64,000 nucleotides of DNA, taken from Gemmatimonadaceae bacterium. GTDB lineage: Bacteria > Gemmatimonadota > Gemmatimonadetes > Gemmatimonadales > Gemmatimonadaceae. The position numbers and the translations under genes were made by a program. Under the pieces are notes generated by a model. That model had not been told where the DNA came from. It did not search any database and saw only the letters and a list, made by a program, of their open reading frames with translations. Location: contig WYBP01000014.1 of NCBI GenBank assembly GCA_011525845.1, forward strand, positions 186,001 through 250,000. Direction: 5' to 3'. Below, one piece after another: positions 1 through 9,700 of the stretch (positions within the stretch are counted from its first letter, which is position 1; the number at the start of each line of letters is the position of its first letter).

Positions 1-102
1 CAGGGGTCGCCGGCGAACTACGACCGGTATGACGTGATCGCCTTCACGGCCGCAGGCGGAACGAGCGTCTTCGCCTCGCACGGACCCGCGCGGCGAGGGT
101 AG
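1..102 (+). CDS. C-terminal end of an unidentified protein (partial)
   Basis: An open frame enters from the left edge and ends at a TAG at 100-102, leaving 33 residues that include ANYDRYDVIAF and VFASHGPARRG. The stop lies 15 bases from the convergent stop of the next gene, which fits a real gene end. There is too little sequence to name a family. Confidence 0.45.
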   Translation, partial: QGSPANYDRYDVIAFTAAGGTSVFASHGPARRG

Positions 103-117
103 CGGCCGGCGTCCCCG

Positions 118-1506
118 CTAGGGGAACATCCGCTTCGTCCAGATCACGATCACCGCGCAGGGGTGCGGACCGCGCCCCCAGAACTCCTGCGGGATCATGG
201 TGGACTGCTGGTAGACCTCGATCGCGCCGATGTTCTCCACCGAGACGGCCTTCAGCTCGTCCTGGACGAGTTCGTCGTCGAGCTGGCGCCGGTCGATCCA
301 GACGCGCGGCGCGCAGGGGTCGACGCCCTGGGGGCCGATGAAGATCCGGCCCCGGTTGTTCACCCAGAGGTGCGCCGCGTTCGAGAGCGCCCCGACGATC
401 GTGCCGCGCCGCGAGACCGCGGTGGAGTCCACGATCGTGGCGATCCCGAGCGCACGCCGCTCCGCGAGCTCGTTCACGAAGCGCTGCACCACCAGCGAGG
501 TGGCGGCCACGCGCACCTCCTGCAGCACCGAGAGGCGCCGCAGCCCGAGCACCACGTCCACCGTGTCGTCGGCCGCCACGCGCAGGTGCACCGTGAAGGG
601 GGCGGAGCCGATCGAGCGCACGTCGAGCGCGGTGGTCCCGATCGGCACGCCCGGCATCACGAACCGCCCCGCGGCGTCGGTGAGCAGCTGAGCGTCGCCC
701 GGCCGCGCGACGCCGGCCCGCGCGACCGGCGCGCCGTCCAGGCCGCGCACCACGCCGCGCACCGTGCCCGTGAGCAGGGAGTCGCCGCGCGCGCGCACGA
801 AGAGGTCCTGCCGCAGCACGCCCGGTGCGGCGAGGGGCACGTCGATGCCGAGGGTCGCGTACCCGTCCGCGGCGAGCCGCAGCTCGAGCATCATCCCAAT
901 CGGCAGGCCGCAGGCCGTGTAGCTCCCGTCCGACGCGGTCCGCAGCTCCCCGCCCAGGAGGTCCTGCCGGACGCCGCGCTGGCGGTCGTACTCGATCTCG
1001 GACCAGGTGATGAAGAGCCGCGCGCCCGGCACGGGGTCGCCCGTGCGTGCGTCGCGCACCGCGCCGAAGACGAACCCCGAGTCGCTCGGCACGCGCGTGC
1101 GGCCGCAGGTGCGCCACCAGAGCGTCTCGATCGACGGCACCGCGATGCGCACCGTCTCGCGGCCATCGGTCACCGTGAAGTCGCGCCGCACCACGGCGAT
1201 GCCGAGCGAGTCGAGCGCGTCGTGCTGCATCAGCAGGGTGTGCGCGCCGGGCGCGACGCCGTCGAACTGGAAGCGGCCGGAGTCGTCGGAGATCGCGGTC
1301 TGGCCGGTGCGCTCAAGGCTCAGGAGCGCGCCGCGGAGGCGCTGCACGCGGAGCGAGTCGAACGCCACGCCGCGGACGGTGACGGTCGCCGATGCCTGCG
1401 CGGGGGCCTGCGCGGGGACCTGCGCGGGGACCTGCGCCTCAAGCGGAGCGCCCGATGCCGCGAGGGCGAACGCCAACAGCAGGGCGACTGGTCTGGGAAC
1501 TCGCAT
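118..1506 (-). CDS. Secreted carboxypeptidase-regulatory-like / TonB-plug-like protein
   Basis: Predicted 462-aa exported protein. The ATG at 1506 is chosen because it opens a clean signal peptide (MRVPRPVALLLAFALAASG) and because an upstream extension would run into the tRNA. About three carboxypeptidase-regulatory-like beta-sandwich modules follow (roughly residues 40-110, 140-235 and 245-325), each with a GRF-type strand such as SGRFQFDGVAPG. The last ~130 residues resemble a TonB receptor plug (RVWIDRRQLDDELV, then ENIGAIEVYQQ), but no beta-barrel follows. It may be a barrel-less paralogue of TonB-linked receptors. It starts 40 bases downstream of tRNA-Asn on the same strand. No specific substrate can be assigned. 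Confidence 0.8.
   Translation of the reverse strand: MRVPRPVALLLAFALAASGAPLEAQVPAQVPAQAPAQASATVTVRGVAFDSLRVQRLRGALLSLERTGQTAISDDSGRFQFDGVAPGAHTLLMQHDALDSLGIAVVRRDFTVTDGRETVRIAVPSIETLWWRTCGRTRVPSDSGFVFGAVRDARTGDPVPGARLFITWSEIEYDRQRGVRQDLLGGELRTASDGSYTACGLPIGMMLELRLAADGYATLGIDVPLAAPGVLRQDLFVRARGDSLLTGTVRGVVRGLDGAPVARAGVARPGDAQLLTDAAGRFVMPGVPIGTTALDVRSIGSAPFTVHLRVAADDTVDVVLGLRRLSVLQEVRVAATSLVVQRFVNELAERRALGIATIVDSTAVSRRGTIVGALSNAAHLWVNNRGRIFIGPQGVDPCAPRVWIDRRQLDDELVQDELKAVSVENIGAIEVYQQSTMIPQEFWGRGPHPCAVIVIWTKRMFP
1394..1437. repeat. 12-bp tandem repeat in the mature N-terminus
   Basis: Three full copies and one partial copy of a 12-base unit, (G/A)CCTGCGCGGGG on the plus strand. On the coding strand it encodes the QVPAQVPAQAPAQA stretch just after the signal peptide of the plug-like protein. 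It is low-complexity sequence prone to slippage and probably a flexible linker. Confidence 0.8.
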
Positions 1507-1545
1507 CGGCACTCCACGCACGGGATCCGTCCGGCAGGTCCAGCA

Positions 1546-1617
1546 CTGGGGCGGGAGGACTCGAACCTCCAACCACTCGATTAACAGTCGAGCGCTCTGC
1601 CATTGAGCTACACCCCA
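1546..1617 (-). tRNA. tRNA-Asn (anticodon GTT)
   Basis: The minus strand folds as a complete 72-nt cloverleaf. The acceptor stem pairs TGGGGTG with CGCCCCA, followed by a G discriminator as expected for tRNA-Asn. The anticodon loop is CTGTTAA, with anticodon GTT. The T arm carries GGTTCGAGTCC. CCA is not encoded: the bases after the discriminator are TGC. No other tRNA is seen in the window. Confidence 0.96.
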
Positions 1618-1629
1618 TCAGGCACGCGA

Positions 1630-1680
1630 GCCCCGGGGTGATACCCCGGGGCCCGCGATACTCTGCCTTGATGAGTATCG
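1630..1680 (-). terminator. Two tandem hairpins upstream of tRNA-Asn
   Basis: Two perfect inverted repeats lie side by side. At 1630-1652, 10-bp arms GCCCCGGGGT/ACCCCGGGGC enclose a 3-nt loop. At 1656-1680, 8-bp arms CGATACTC/GAGTATCG enclose a 9-nt loop. They lie between the end of the HEAT-repeat operon and the tRNA on the same strand. No T-run follows either, so they are not canonical intrinsic terminators. The position favours transcription termination or protection of the operon's 3' end. Confidence 0.5.
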
Positions 1681-1726
1681 GCAGACGGTGGCCGATTCTC
1701 CAGTCCCCCCGCTCGAATTCCCCCGT

Positions 1727-3037
1727 CTAGGGCTTCGGCGAGGCGAGGGCCGCCAGCGCCTCCCGGACCTCCGGGGAGTCGAAGCGCTCGAGCGCGCTGA
1801 TCGCGCGCCGCCGCACACTGGAGATCTCGCTCGAGCGGGCGATGGCCAGGAGCTTGTCGCGCGAGGGCTTGGACCCCTCCTGCGCGAGTGCCGAGATCAC
1901 GGCGTTCCGCATCTCGGTGCTCTCCATCGCGTCGTAGAGCCCCCCCAGCTGCGCACCGGTCGCGCCGGCGCGCTCGGCCAGGTTCACCGCCTTCCGCCGC
2001 AGCGCCGCGGGTTCACGGTCGTCCCGTGCGACGCCGAGCAGCCAGTCGGCATTCACCTTCCCCCCCACAGCGGCGACGGCGCCCAGCAGGGCGTCCTTCG
2101 TCTTGTCCACGCGCAGCGTGCGGTAGGTGTCGCGCAGGAGCTTGGCGTCCTGCCCGGTGGCCTGGTCGCCGCCGAGCCCGGCGATGGCCGCAGCGCGGAG
2201 GTCGTCGGCGAGCCGCTCGTTCGCCACCGCCTCGCGCAGGAAGACGCGGGCGCGCGGGTCGCCGCTCCGGGCGAGCGCGCGCGTGGCCTCACGGCCGAGC
2301 CAGGGGTCGCTCGCCACGACCGCGAGCTGCGAGAGGGGCTCGATCCCCGCGCCGGTCGGCAGCCGGCCGAGGGAGCTCACCGCCTGCTGCCGCACGGTGG
2401 GCGTGTCCCCCTCGTCGCGCGCGAGCTGGGCGAGGGCGCGGCTCGTGGCGTCAGTGCTCGCGTCGTTCGCGCGCGCCAGGTAGTTGATCGCGCTGCGCCG
2501 CGTCTCACGCGACCGGTCCTTGTCGCGCGCGATGGCGAGGAGCGCCGCCGAGGGCGTGCCATCCTTCGCCAGGACGGCGGGGAGGATCGCGTCGCGGGCC
2601 GGGCGGCCGTCGGCGCGCGCCGCGATGCCGAGCAGCCAGCTCGTCGCGTCACGCGAGGGCATCACGCCCAGGTCCGTGGCGCCCTCGGCGCGCTGCAGCG
2701 GACCGACGAAGGTCTCGATCTTCACGATCTCGCGGTCGGCCACGGTGAGGAGCACGCGCACCGGGCCGGCCTCGCACCCGATCCTCGCGCTCGCGTCGTT
2801 GGAGCTGAAGGTGCCGTACCAGGAGTCGTCGCCGAAGCGGAACCAGCGGGCGCCGTCGCCGCACGCATCCTCGCGCGCGTCGAAGCTCACCTGCGCCATC
2901 CCGTTCCCGACCCCGGCCACGCGCCGGTCCATCGCACTTCCCTGCCCGCCGGCCTGTGCGCCCGACTGCGCGCACGCGGCGGTCGCTGCTCCCGCGCTCA
3001 GGAGGAGCGCGACGAGTCCTCCGCGGCTGATGATCAT
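1727..3037 (-). CDS. Exported HEAT-repeat protein (last gene of sigma-factor operon)
   Basis: Predicted 436 aa. The ATG at 3037 overlaps the stop of the upstream HEAT gene as ATGA, indicating translational coupling, and opens a signal peptide (MIISRGGLVALLLSAGAATAACAQ). After an N-terminal domain of about 100 residues the protein is built of helical HEAT-type units. Recurring motifs include TRRSAINYLAR, VRQQAVSSLGRL and VRRRAISALERF. HEAT arrays usually serve as protein-binding scaffolds. It ends the operon that starts with the ECF sigma factor at 6061, so it is probably a stress-regulated envelope protein. No catalytic motif is visible. Confidence 0.85.
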   Translation of the reverse strand: MIISRGGLVALLLSAGAATAACAQSGAQAGGQGSAMDRRVAGVGNGMAQVSFDAREDACGDGARWFRFGDDSWYGTFSSNDASARIGCEAGPVRVLLTVADREIVKIETFVGPLQRAEGATDLGVMPSRDATSWLLGIAARADGRPARDAILPAVLAKDGTPSAALLAIARDKDRSRETRRSAINYLARANDASTDATSRALAQLARDEGDTPTVRQQAVSSLGRLPTGAGIEPLSQLAVVASDPWLGREATRALARSGDPRARVFLREAVANERLADDLRAAAIAGLGGDQATGQDAKLLRDTYRTLRVDKTKDALLGAVAAVGGKVNADWLLGVARDDREPAALRRKAVNLAERAGATGAQLGGLYDAMESTEMRNAVISALAQEGSKPSRDKLLAIARSSEISSVRRRAISALERFDSPEVREALAALASPKP

Positions 3038-4800
3038 TTGCTGATGAGCTCCAGGAGGAGTTGCGTGGTGCGCGGGTCGTTCTTGCGCCCGAGCGCGGAG
3101 ATGGCGGAACGGCGGAGCGAGGGATCCGTGCCCGTGCGGACGATCTCGATGAGCTTGTCCGTGGCCTCGGGCTCCTTGCGCGTGCCGAGCACGGAGACGA
3201 TCTGCTCCCGCACGGCGCGCGTGGAGGCGCCGTCGTAGAAGCGGTTGAGCTGCTGGATCGGGAGGTCGCGCCCCAGGCGCGAGAGCACCGTGGCGCGCAC
3301 GTCGGCCGGCTCCTCCTCGCGCTGGATGAGGTTCATCAGCCAGGTGAGCGTGGCCTCGTCCCCCGAGCGGGCGAGCACGGACACCGCCCGCGACTTGAGC
3401 CGCGTGGTCTCGAGCCGGGGATACACGCCGCGGAGCCAGGCCGCGTCGTCCGCCGAGAGGCGGCGGTCGGCCTGTCGTGACGCGAGCTCCCACTGCACGT
3501 CGCCCGAGTAGGTCACGGCGGCGGGTGTGGGGGCGATCGCGCCACTCACCTGCCCCGAGCGCACCGGCGGCACCGGGGGCACGGGGGCCACCGCGGGCAC
3601 CGGTGCCACGGCGGGCACGGGCCGCGGCGCGCAGTTCTGCCCGAAGCAACTGTCGTTCGTGCTGAACGCGTACGCGAACCCGCTCCCACGGTCGAATGTG
3701 GAGAGGGCCTCGAGCCGGAGGCGCTCGGGCGCGGAGGTGCGCTCCACGAGCGCACGGATGGCGGCCTTGGCGCGGGCGCTCTCGTGGTCGCCCAGCGCGC
3801 GCACCGCGGCGCGCTGCACGCCCTCGTCCTCGCTCTCGTTCCGGATCACGGCGTCGAGCGCGGCGACCACCTCGTCACCCGAGACGCGGGCGAGGTAGCT
3901 GATCGCACTCGAGCGCACCTCGGTGGACGGGTCGTTCTTCACGACGTCGGCGAGGCGCGCCTTGGCGGCCGCATCCCCGCGGGTGCCGACGAGCATCACG
4001 GCGTTCTTGCGGAGCGGGACGGAGCACTCGTCCCGTCGCTCGAGCACGCGCTGGAGCAGGGTCTGGGCCGCCTCCGGGTCGCTGCGCATGAGTGCGTTCA
4101 GCGCCGACGAGCGCACGGAGAGCTCCTCGGAGTCGCAGACGGCGCCCGAGGCGCCGGCCGTGCGGGCCACGCGTTCGCGGGCCGAGGCGTCGCCGCGCGC
4201 GGCGAGCGCGCCGCCGATCCGCACGGCGAGCGCGTCCGTCTCGGACTTGGAGCTGGCGTCCGGGAACTTCGCGCGCCGCGCATCGAGAGCGGCGAGGGCC
4301 TGCCGCAGCTCCTCGGTGCCGCCGATCCGATAGAGGGAGAAGGCCTGCCAGTAGAGCGCATCCGCCGCGTAGCGCGACACGGGCTGGCGGGCGGCGACCT
4401 GTGCGAAGAGCGCCGCCGACTTCCGCCACTCGCCGCGGTTGAGCAGCGTGCGGGCCTCGCGGTAGAGCGAGTCCGCCGGGTCCTGCGGGTAGCGGGCGTG
4501 CTCCTTGAGGCCGAAGTCGTACGAGTCGTCGAAGTGCGCCGGCGCGGGGAGCTCCCAGGTCGTGCCATCGGCCAGGAACGCGCGGGGCGCGTCGAGCGGC
4601 GAGAGCGCGAACATCGTCGGCTCCGGGGCCAGCGGCGCGAGCGGGGCCTCCGGCGCGAGGGGCGAGATCGGCGCCACGGGGGAAGCCGGCGGGGCCGGCG
4701 GCGCGGCCGGCACGCGCCGCTGCGCGCCCACGCCGGACGCCAGCAGCAGCACGAGGCCCGCGGCGCGGGCGACAGGGTGGTTCATCGGTCGGATCGTCAC
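3034..4800 (-). CDS. Exported TPR/HEAT-repeat protein
   Basis: Predicted 588 aa. The GTG at 4800 is preferred over the ATG at 4785 because AGGAG lies five bases before it. A signal peptide (ARAAGLVLLLASGVGAQ) and a Pro/Ala-rich linker (APLAPLAP repeats) precede a TPR-like helical part at roughly residues 95-200. Two HEAT blocks follow, with units such as LRKNAVMLVGTRGD, VRSSAISYLARVSGD and LRRSAISALGRK. A second low-complexity PAVAPVP linker separates the blocks. It lies 18 bases downstream of the anti-sigma-like gene and overlaps the following HEAT gene by four bases. It is probably a periplasmic scaffold paralogous to that gene. Confidence 0.85.
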   Translation of the reverse strand: MTIRPMNHPVARAAGLVLLLASGVGAQRRVPAAPPAPPASPVAPISPLAPEAPLAPLAPEPTMFALSPLDAPRAFLADGTTWELPAPAHFDDSYDFGLKEHARYPQDPADSLYREARTLLNRGEWRKSAALFAQVAARQPVSRYAADALYWQAFSLYRIGGTEELRQALAALDARRAKFPDASSKSETDALAVRIGGALAARGDASARERVARTAGASGAVCDSEELSVRSSALNALMRSDPEAAQTLLQRVLERRDECSVPLRKNAVMLVGTRGDAAAKARLADVVKNDPSTEVRSSAISYLARVSGDEVVAALDAVIRNESEDEGVQRAAVRALGDHESARAKAAIRALVERTSAPERLRLEALSTFDRGSGFAYAFSTNDSCFGQNCAPRPVPAVAPVPAVAPVPPVPPVRSGQVSGAIAPTPAAVTYSGDVQWELASRQADRRLSADDAAWLRGVYPRLETTRLKSRAVSVLARSGDEATLTWLMNLIQREEEPADVRATVLSRLGRDLPIQQLNRFYDGASTRAVREQIVSVLGTRKEPEATDKLIEIVRTGTDPSLRRSAISALGRKNDPRTTQLLLELISK

Positions 4801-4818
4801 GTGTACTCCTGGTTGTTC

Positions 4819-5463
4819 CTAGTAGTCGGACGTCGAGAGCGCGGCGGCGACGGTGCGCAGGCGCGGCACCACATCGCGTTCGTCCATCGCTTCGGCGATG
4901 AAGGTCAGTTCCTCGGCCCGCGGCTGCGTGCGCAGCCGTGCGGCCTGGGCGAGCACCAGCTCCAGGTCCTCGAGCAGGTCGCGGAGGCGGGGCTCGCTGG
5001 CGGCGGGGGAGTCGAGCAGGAGCCGCGTGGTGGCGAGCAGGCGCGCGGCGCGGGTGACGAACTGCGCGTCGTTCGCCTGCCCGTCCCGCGGGAGGGAGGC
5101 GAGCAGGGCGACCGTCTCGTCGAGGTACTCATAGGTGGTGCGCTGGAGCGGGTTCGAGATCCGCTCCGTCGCGTCCGCGACCGCCGGCAACTCGGGCGCG
5201 TCCAGCGTCGGGGCGGTCACGCGCCCGATGCCCACGCCGATCACGAGCGTCGCGGCCGTCGCGAGGAAGGGTGCCAGCCAGCGGCGGCGCGCCGGCCGCA
5301 TGGGCGTCGCGTCGGTCCCGTCCACCATGGGCAGCGCGCCCTCGCGCAGGTCGAAGTGCTCGCGCTCGATCCGCGCCCACATCGCCTCGAGGGGCGGCTC
5401 CGCCGGCACGCGGTACGTCGCGCGCGCATCATCGAGCAGTTGCTGCATCCGTTCGTCGGTCAT
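4819..5463 (-). CDS. Putative membrane anti-sigma factor (non-ZAS type)
   Basis: Predicted 214 aa with one membrane helix at roughly residues 88-106 (WLAPFLATAATLVIGVGIG). A short cytoplasmic N-terminus precedes it and a helical extracytoplasmic domain follows. It sits 28 bases after the ECF sigma gene with AGGA ahead of the ATG. That position and topology suggest an anti-sigma factor. The HxxxCxxC zinc-binding anti-sigma motif is absent, so the sigma-binding function is inferred only from context. An alternative is a structural partner of the HEAT proteins. Confidence 0.7.
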   Translation of the reverse strand: MTDERMQQLLDDARATYRVPAEPPLEAMWARIEREHFDLREGALPMVDGTDATPMRPARRRWLAPFLATAATLVIGVGIGRVTAPTLDAPELPAVADATERISNPLQRTTYEYLDETVALLASLPRDGQANDAQFVTRAARLLATTRLLLDSPAASEPRLRDLLEDLELVLAQAARLRTQPRAEELTFIAEAMDERDVVPRLRTVAAALSTSDY

Positions 5464-5491
5464 TCGTCCGTCCTGGGTTGTCCTGCCTGGC

Positions 5492-6061
5492 CTACGCGAA
5501 GTCCGCGAGCGCCACGCGCAGCTTCGCGCGCGCCTCGAAGAGCCTCGCCTTGCTGGTCCCTTCCGCCACGCCGAGCATCGCGCCGATCTCGTTGTGGGTG
5601 TAGCCCTCCACGTCGTGCAGCACCACCGTCATCCGGAGGCCCTCCGGCAGCGCGTCGATCGCCGCGTGCAGGCGGGTCTTGAGGTCGGGATCCGCCTCGC
5701 GGTCCGGGGCCGCGTGCCGGTCGTCGTCCTCGAGTGCCTCCTCGTGCGCCCGGATCCGCTTCACCTTCCGCATCTGGTTGAGTGCGGTGGTCACCGCGAT
5801 CCGGTGGAGCCAGGTCGTGAAGGCCGAGTCGCCGCGGAAGCCGGCCAGCTGGCCGAACGCCCGCACGAAGACGTCCTGCGTGAGATCGCACGCCAGCTCC
5901 TCGTCCCCGCAGATGCGGAAGACCAGCCGGTGCACGCGGCGCGCGTGCCGGTCGTAGAGCGTCCGGGCGGAGATCCGGTCACCCTCGAGCGTCCGGGTGA
6001 TCAGCGTCCACTCGTCCGGCCCCGCGTCCGGGGTCTGGAGTGCCATCGCAGAGGTCGTCAT
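5492..6061 (-). CDS. ECF-type RNA polymerase sigma factor
   Basis: Predicted 189 aa from the ATG at 6061; a GTG at 6082 would add seven residues, and neither has a clear ribosome site. Sigma region 2 is evident (ARTLYDRHARRVHRLVF, then LTQDVFVRAFGQLAGFRG and FTTWLHRIAVTTALN). A charged linker leads to region 4 (ALPEGLRMTVVLHDVEGYT, then IGAMLGVAEGTSKARLFEAR). It heads a four-gene minus-strand operon with the anti-sigma-like and HEAT genes, probably controlling an envelope response and possibly its own promoter. Regions 1 and 3 are absent, as expected for ECF factors. Confidence 0.95.
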   Translation of the reverse strand: MTTSAMALQTPDAGPDEWTLITRTLEGDRISARTLYDRHARRVHRLVFRICGDEELACDLTQDVFVRAFGQLAGFRGDSAFTTWLHRIAVTTALNQMRKVKRIRAHEEALEDDDRHAAPDREADPDLKTRLHAAIDALPEGLRMTVVLHDVEGYTHNEIGAMLGVAEGTSKARLFEARAKLRVALADFA

Positions 6062-6169
6062 CGGTCTCGCACAGTCTGACACGGGGGCAGGGGAAAGCGT
6101 TGGGCGTCCCCCGCGACGGAGGGGCGCACCCCCTTACATTGCACGCCATCCCCCACTGGAGCCTGCACG

Positions 6170-6667
6170 ATGGTCCGTTCCCTCCGTGTCCTGCTGGTCC
6201 TTCCCCTGATCGCCCTGGCCGCCGCGTGCGGCGAGAAGCCGGCCGAGGAGCAGGAGCCGCCACGGCAGCCCGGGCACATGTTCAGCGACGACCGGAGCGG
6301 CGTGGCCTTCGACCTCCCCGCGATCTGGGCCGGCCGCTACCGGCTGAGCGACAGTGTGACAGTGGCGGCTCCGGGGCTCGCGCGCGAGCTCACGCTCCGA
6401 TTCGTGAAGGCGGACTCGACCGTGGCCGCGTCGCCGCTGATCGTCGCGCGGGTGTTCGCGGCGGCCGACTGGGACGCGATGTCGCAGCCCGAGCGCGACC
6501 GCTTCGGCATCCGGATCGCGGCGGATCGCACCCACACGCTCGCCTTCGTCCTCGCGCCGGAGAACCCGCTCCCGGTCAACTCCGCGGACGCGCTCGCGTT
6601 CGACTCGCTGATGATCGCACTCAACCAACGCCCGTTGCGCGCCTGGTTGCGGCCGGGGACGCGCTAG
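6170..6667 (+). CDS. Small lipoprotein of unknown function
   Basis: Predicted 165 aa. The N-terminus has a type II signal with lipobox (VLLVLPLIALAAACG), so it should be lipid-anchored at about residue 20. GGAG lies eight bases before the ATG. The mature part resembles a compact alpha/beta domain (VAFDLPAIWAGRYRL, RELTLRFVKAD) with no recognised catalytic motif. It is divergent from the sigma-factor operon, with about 110 bases of shared upstream sequence. Confidence 0.75.
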   Translation: MVRSLRVLLVLPLIALAAACGEKPAEEQEPPRQPGHMFSDDRSGVAFDLPAIWAGRYRLSDSVTVAAPGLARELTLRFVKADSTVAASPLIVARVFAAADWDAMSQPERDRFGIRIAADRTHTLAFVLAPENPLPVNSADALAFDSLMIALNQRPLRAWLRPGTR

Positions 6668-6700
6668 CGGATTGCGCTAGCGGGTCGCGTACGACGCGGC

Positions 6701-6716
6701 GCGCCCGCGCGGGCGC
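6701..6716 (+). terminator. GC hairpin after the lipoprotein gene
   Basis: GCGCCC-GCGC-GGGCGC forms a perfect six-base-pair stem 34 bases after the lipoprotein stop. No T-run follows. It is a candidate terminator or pause site only. Confidence 0.3.
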
Positions 6717-6789
6717 TGCAACGCTGGTCGACGCGCGCGCGTTGAGTGGGGCAGATTCCGGCTCCCACCCCAGCCCCAGGGTCTCCCAC

Positions 6790-9700
6790 GTGCGTCGCCC
6801 GAGCCTCGTCCCACCGTTCGCCGCGGTGCTCGCCATCGCGTCCCTCGCGGACCACCCCGCCGCCGCGCAGTCCCCCTTCGACGCACTGCACTTCCGCTCC
6901 GTGGGCCCGGCCGTGATGGGCGGCCGCATCCACGACGTCGAGGTCGACCCGCGCGACCCGGCGACGATCTACCTGGGCACCGCCGCCGGCGGCATCTGGA
7001 AGACCACGAACAAGGGCACCACCTGGACTCCCGTGTTCGAGGGCCAGCCCGACAACACCTTCGGCGACATCGCGATCTTCGGCGGCGACTCCCGCATCGT
7101 CTGGGCGGGCACGGGCGAGCAGAACAACCGCCAGAGCTCCTCCTGGGGGGGCGGTGTCTACCGCTCCACGGACGCGGGGGCCACCTGGAGCTTCGTCGGC
7201 CTCAAGGAGACAGGGAGCATCGCGAAGGTCGTCACGCATCCCACGGACCCGAACGTCGCATGGGTCGCGGCGGTCGGACACCTCTGGAAGCCGAGCGCCG
7301 AGCGCGGCGTCTTCAAGACGACGGACGCGGGACGCAGCTGGACGAAGGTGCTCGCGGTGGACACGCTCACCGGCGCGACCGACCTCGTGATCGACCCGCG
7401 GAACCCGAACGTGCTCTACGCCGCGATGTACCAGCGGCTCCGCACCGTGTTCGGCTTCAACGGCGGCGGCCCGGGGAGCGGACTCTACAAGTCGCTCGAC
7501 GGCGGCGCCACCTGGACGATGGCGGAATCGGGACTCCCCACGGGCGACAAGGGACGCATCGGGCTCGCGATCGCGCGCTCCAACCCCGACGTCCTCGTCG
7601 CGACGGTCGAGCACCCCGGCAGCGGCGGCACCTTCCGCTCCGAGGACGCGGGTGCCACCTGGAAGCAGGTGAGCCGCCAGAACCCCCGGCCGATGTACTA
7701 CAGCAAGCCGGTGATCGACCCCACGAACGACAGGCGCGTCTGGCTGATGGGCGTGCAGCCCACCAAGAGCGAGGACGGAGGCACGACCTTCGCCACCCTC
7801 CCCAACGCCCCCACCTACGACGTCGGCCTCAAGGACGACCACCACTCCCTCTGGATCGACCCGCGCGACCCGCGCCACCTCCTCCTCGGCGGCGACGGCG
7901 GGCTGCACGAGAGCTGGGACATGGGGCTCACCTACAGCCGCATCAACAACTTCTCGATCGCGCAGTTCTACCGGATCGCGGTGGACGACCGCGACCCGTA
8001 CTGGATCTACGGCGGCCTGCAGGACGCGCACTCCTGGATGGGGCCGAGCGCCACGACGCACTGGCTCGGCATCCTGAACTCCGACTGGCGCCAGATCGGC
8101 TTCAGCGACGGCACCGGGCACGCGGTCGACAAGCGCGGCCATCGCTTCGTCTACTCCACCTCGAGCGGCGGGAGCATCACGCGCGTGGACGCGGAGACCG
8201 GGGACCGGCACGACATCCAGCCCGTCGCGCCCAGCGGCGAGAGCTACCGCTACGACTGGACGGCGCCGGTCGTCGCCTCGGTGCACACGGCGGGCACGGT
8301 CTACCTCGGCGCCAACAAGCTCCTCATCTCGCGCGACTTCGGCTCCACCTGGACCGCCACGGACGACCTCACGCGGCGGGTGAACCGCGACACGCTCCGC
8401 ATCGCCGGCGTCCTCACGCCGGAGATCCGCATCTCGCGCAACGACGGCGAGTCGAACTTCAGCGAGATCACCGCGTTCGCGGAGTCGCCGCTCGACAGGC
8501 TCGTGCTCTGGGTCGGCACCGACGACGGGAACGTCCAGCTCTCGCAGGACGGCGGGAAGACGTGGCGCGAGCTGAGCGCGGCGATCACCGGCGTGGAGAA
8601 CGGCAGCTTCGTCGACCGCATCGTCGCCTCATCGGCCTCCAAGGGGACGGCGTACGTCACCTTCGACCGGCACCGCTCGGGGGACTTCAAGCCGTACATC
8701 TTCCGCACCACGGACTTCGGCCGGAGCTGGACCGCGGTCACCGACGGACTCCCGGCGGACGCACCGGTGCGGAGCATCGTCGAGTATCCCGGGAAGGCGG
8801 GCGTCCTCTTCGCGGGCACGGAACGCCACGTGTTCTACAGCACCGACGCCGGCGCGCGCTGGACCCGCCTCAAGGGCGACCTCCCCACCACGCGCTACGA
8901 CGACCTGATCGTCCACCCGCGCACGAAGGACCTCGTGCTCGGCACGCATGGCCGCAGCATCTGGATCCTCGACGACGCGTCGCCGATCGCCGAGTGGACG
9001 CCGGAGGTCGCGGCGAAGAGGTCGCACCTGTTCAGCGTGCGGCAGGCGACGATCGTGAACTACTGGGCCGACGTCTCCACGGCGGCACAGGGGATCTACG
9101 CGGCGGAGAACCCGGTGGAGGGGGCGGTCTTCAGCTACCACCTCGGGCGCGCCGCGCAGTCCGTGAAGTTCACGGTGACGAACGACCGCGGGCGCGTGAT
9201 CCGTGAGTTCGCCGGCCCGACGGCGGCGGGCACGCTGCACCGGGTGAACTGGGACCTGCGGTATCCGCCCGCGTCCGGTGGCGGCTTCGCCGGGTTCGCG
9301 CGCGGTGGTGAGGAGGCGGGGATGGAACCGCCCGCTGGCGCGGCTGGTGGCGGCGGCCGCGCCGCGGGTCGCGTGGCGCTGCCGATCCCCGCGCACAACA
9401 TCGGACCGCGCGGCTTCTACGTGTCGCCGGGGAAGTTCACGGTCACGATGGACGTGGACGGCGAGAAGAGCACGCGCACCTTCGACGTGCGCGCTGATCC
9501 CATGCTCTCGGCCACGCTCGCCGACCACAAGGCGCGCGAGGCGTTCCTGCTCGAGGCGCAGGAGGTGCACGCGAAGCTCGTGACGGCGACGGCGTCGTTC
9601 CGCACGCGGCTCGCAGCGGCGGCCACCGCGGCCGATACCGCGCGTCTCGCGCCGCTCGCGGAACGGCTCGGGATCCCGGTCGCGGCGGCACGCGGCGCAG

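Noticed and set aside
3784-5682. Plus-strand frame opposite the HEAT and anti-sigma genes
   Set aside because: Arg/Gly-rich translation without motifs, antisense to a convincing operon.
6661-6683. Direct repeat GCGCTAGCGG (two copies) as an attachment site
   Set aside because: Two short GC-rich copies three bases apart overlap a stop codon; no integrase nearby, likely chance.
7000-8900. Repeat array in DNA across the BNR gene
   Set aside because: The repetition is in protein Asp-box motifs; nucleotide copies are too divergent to call a DNA repeat.
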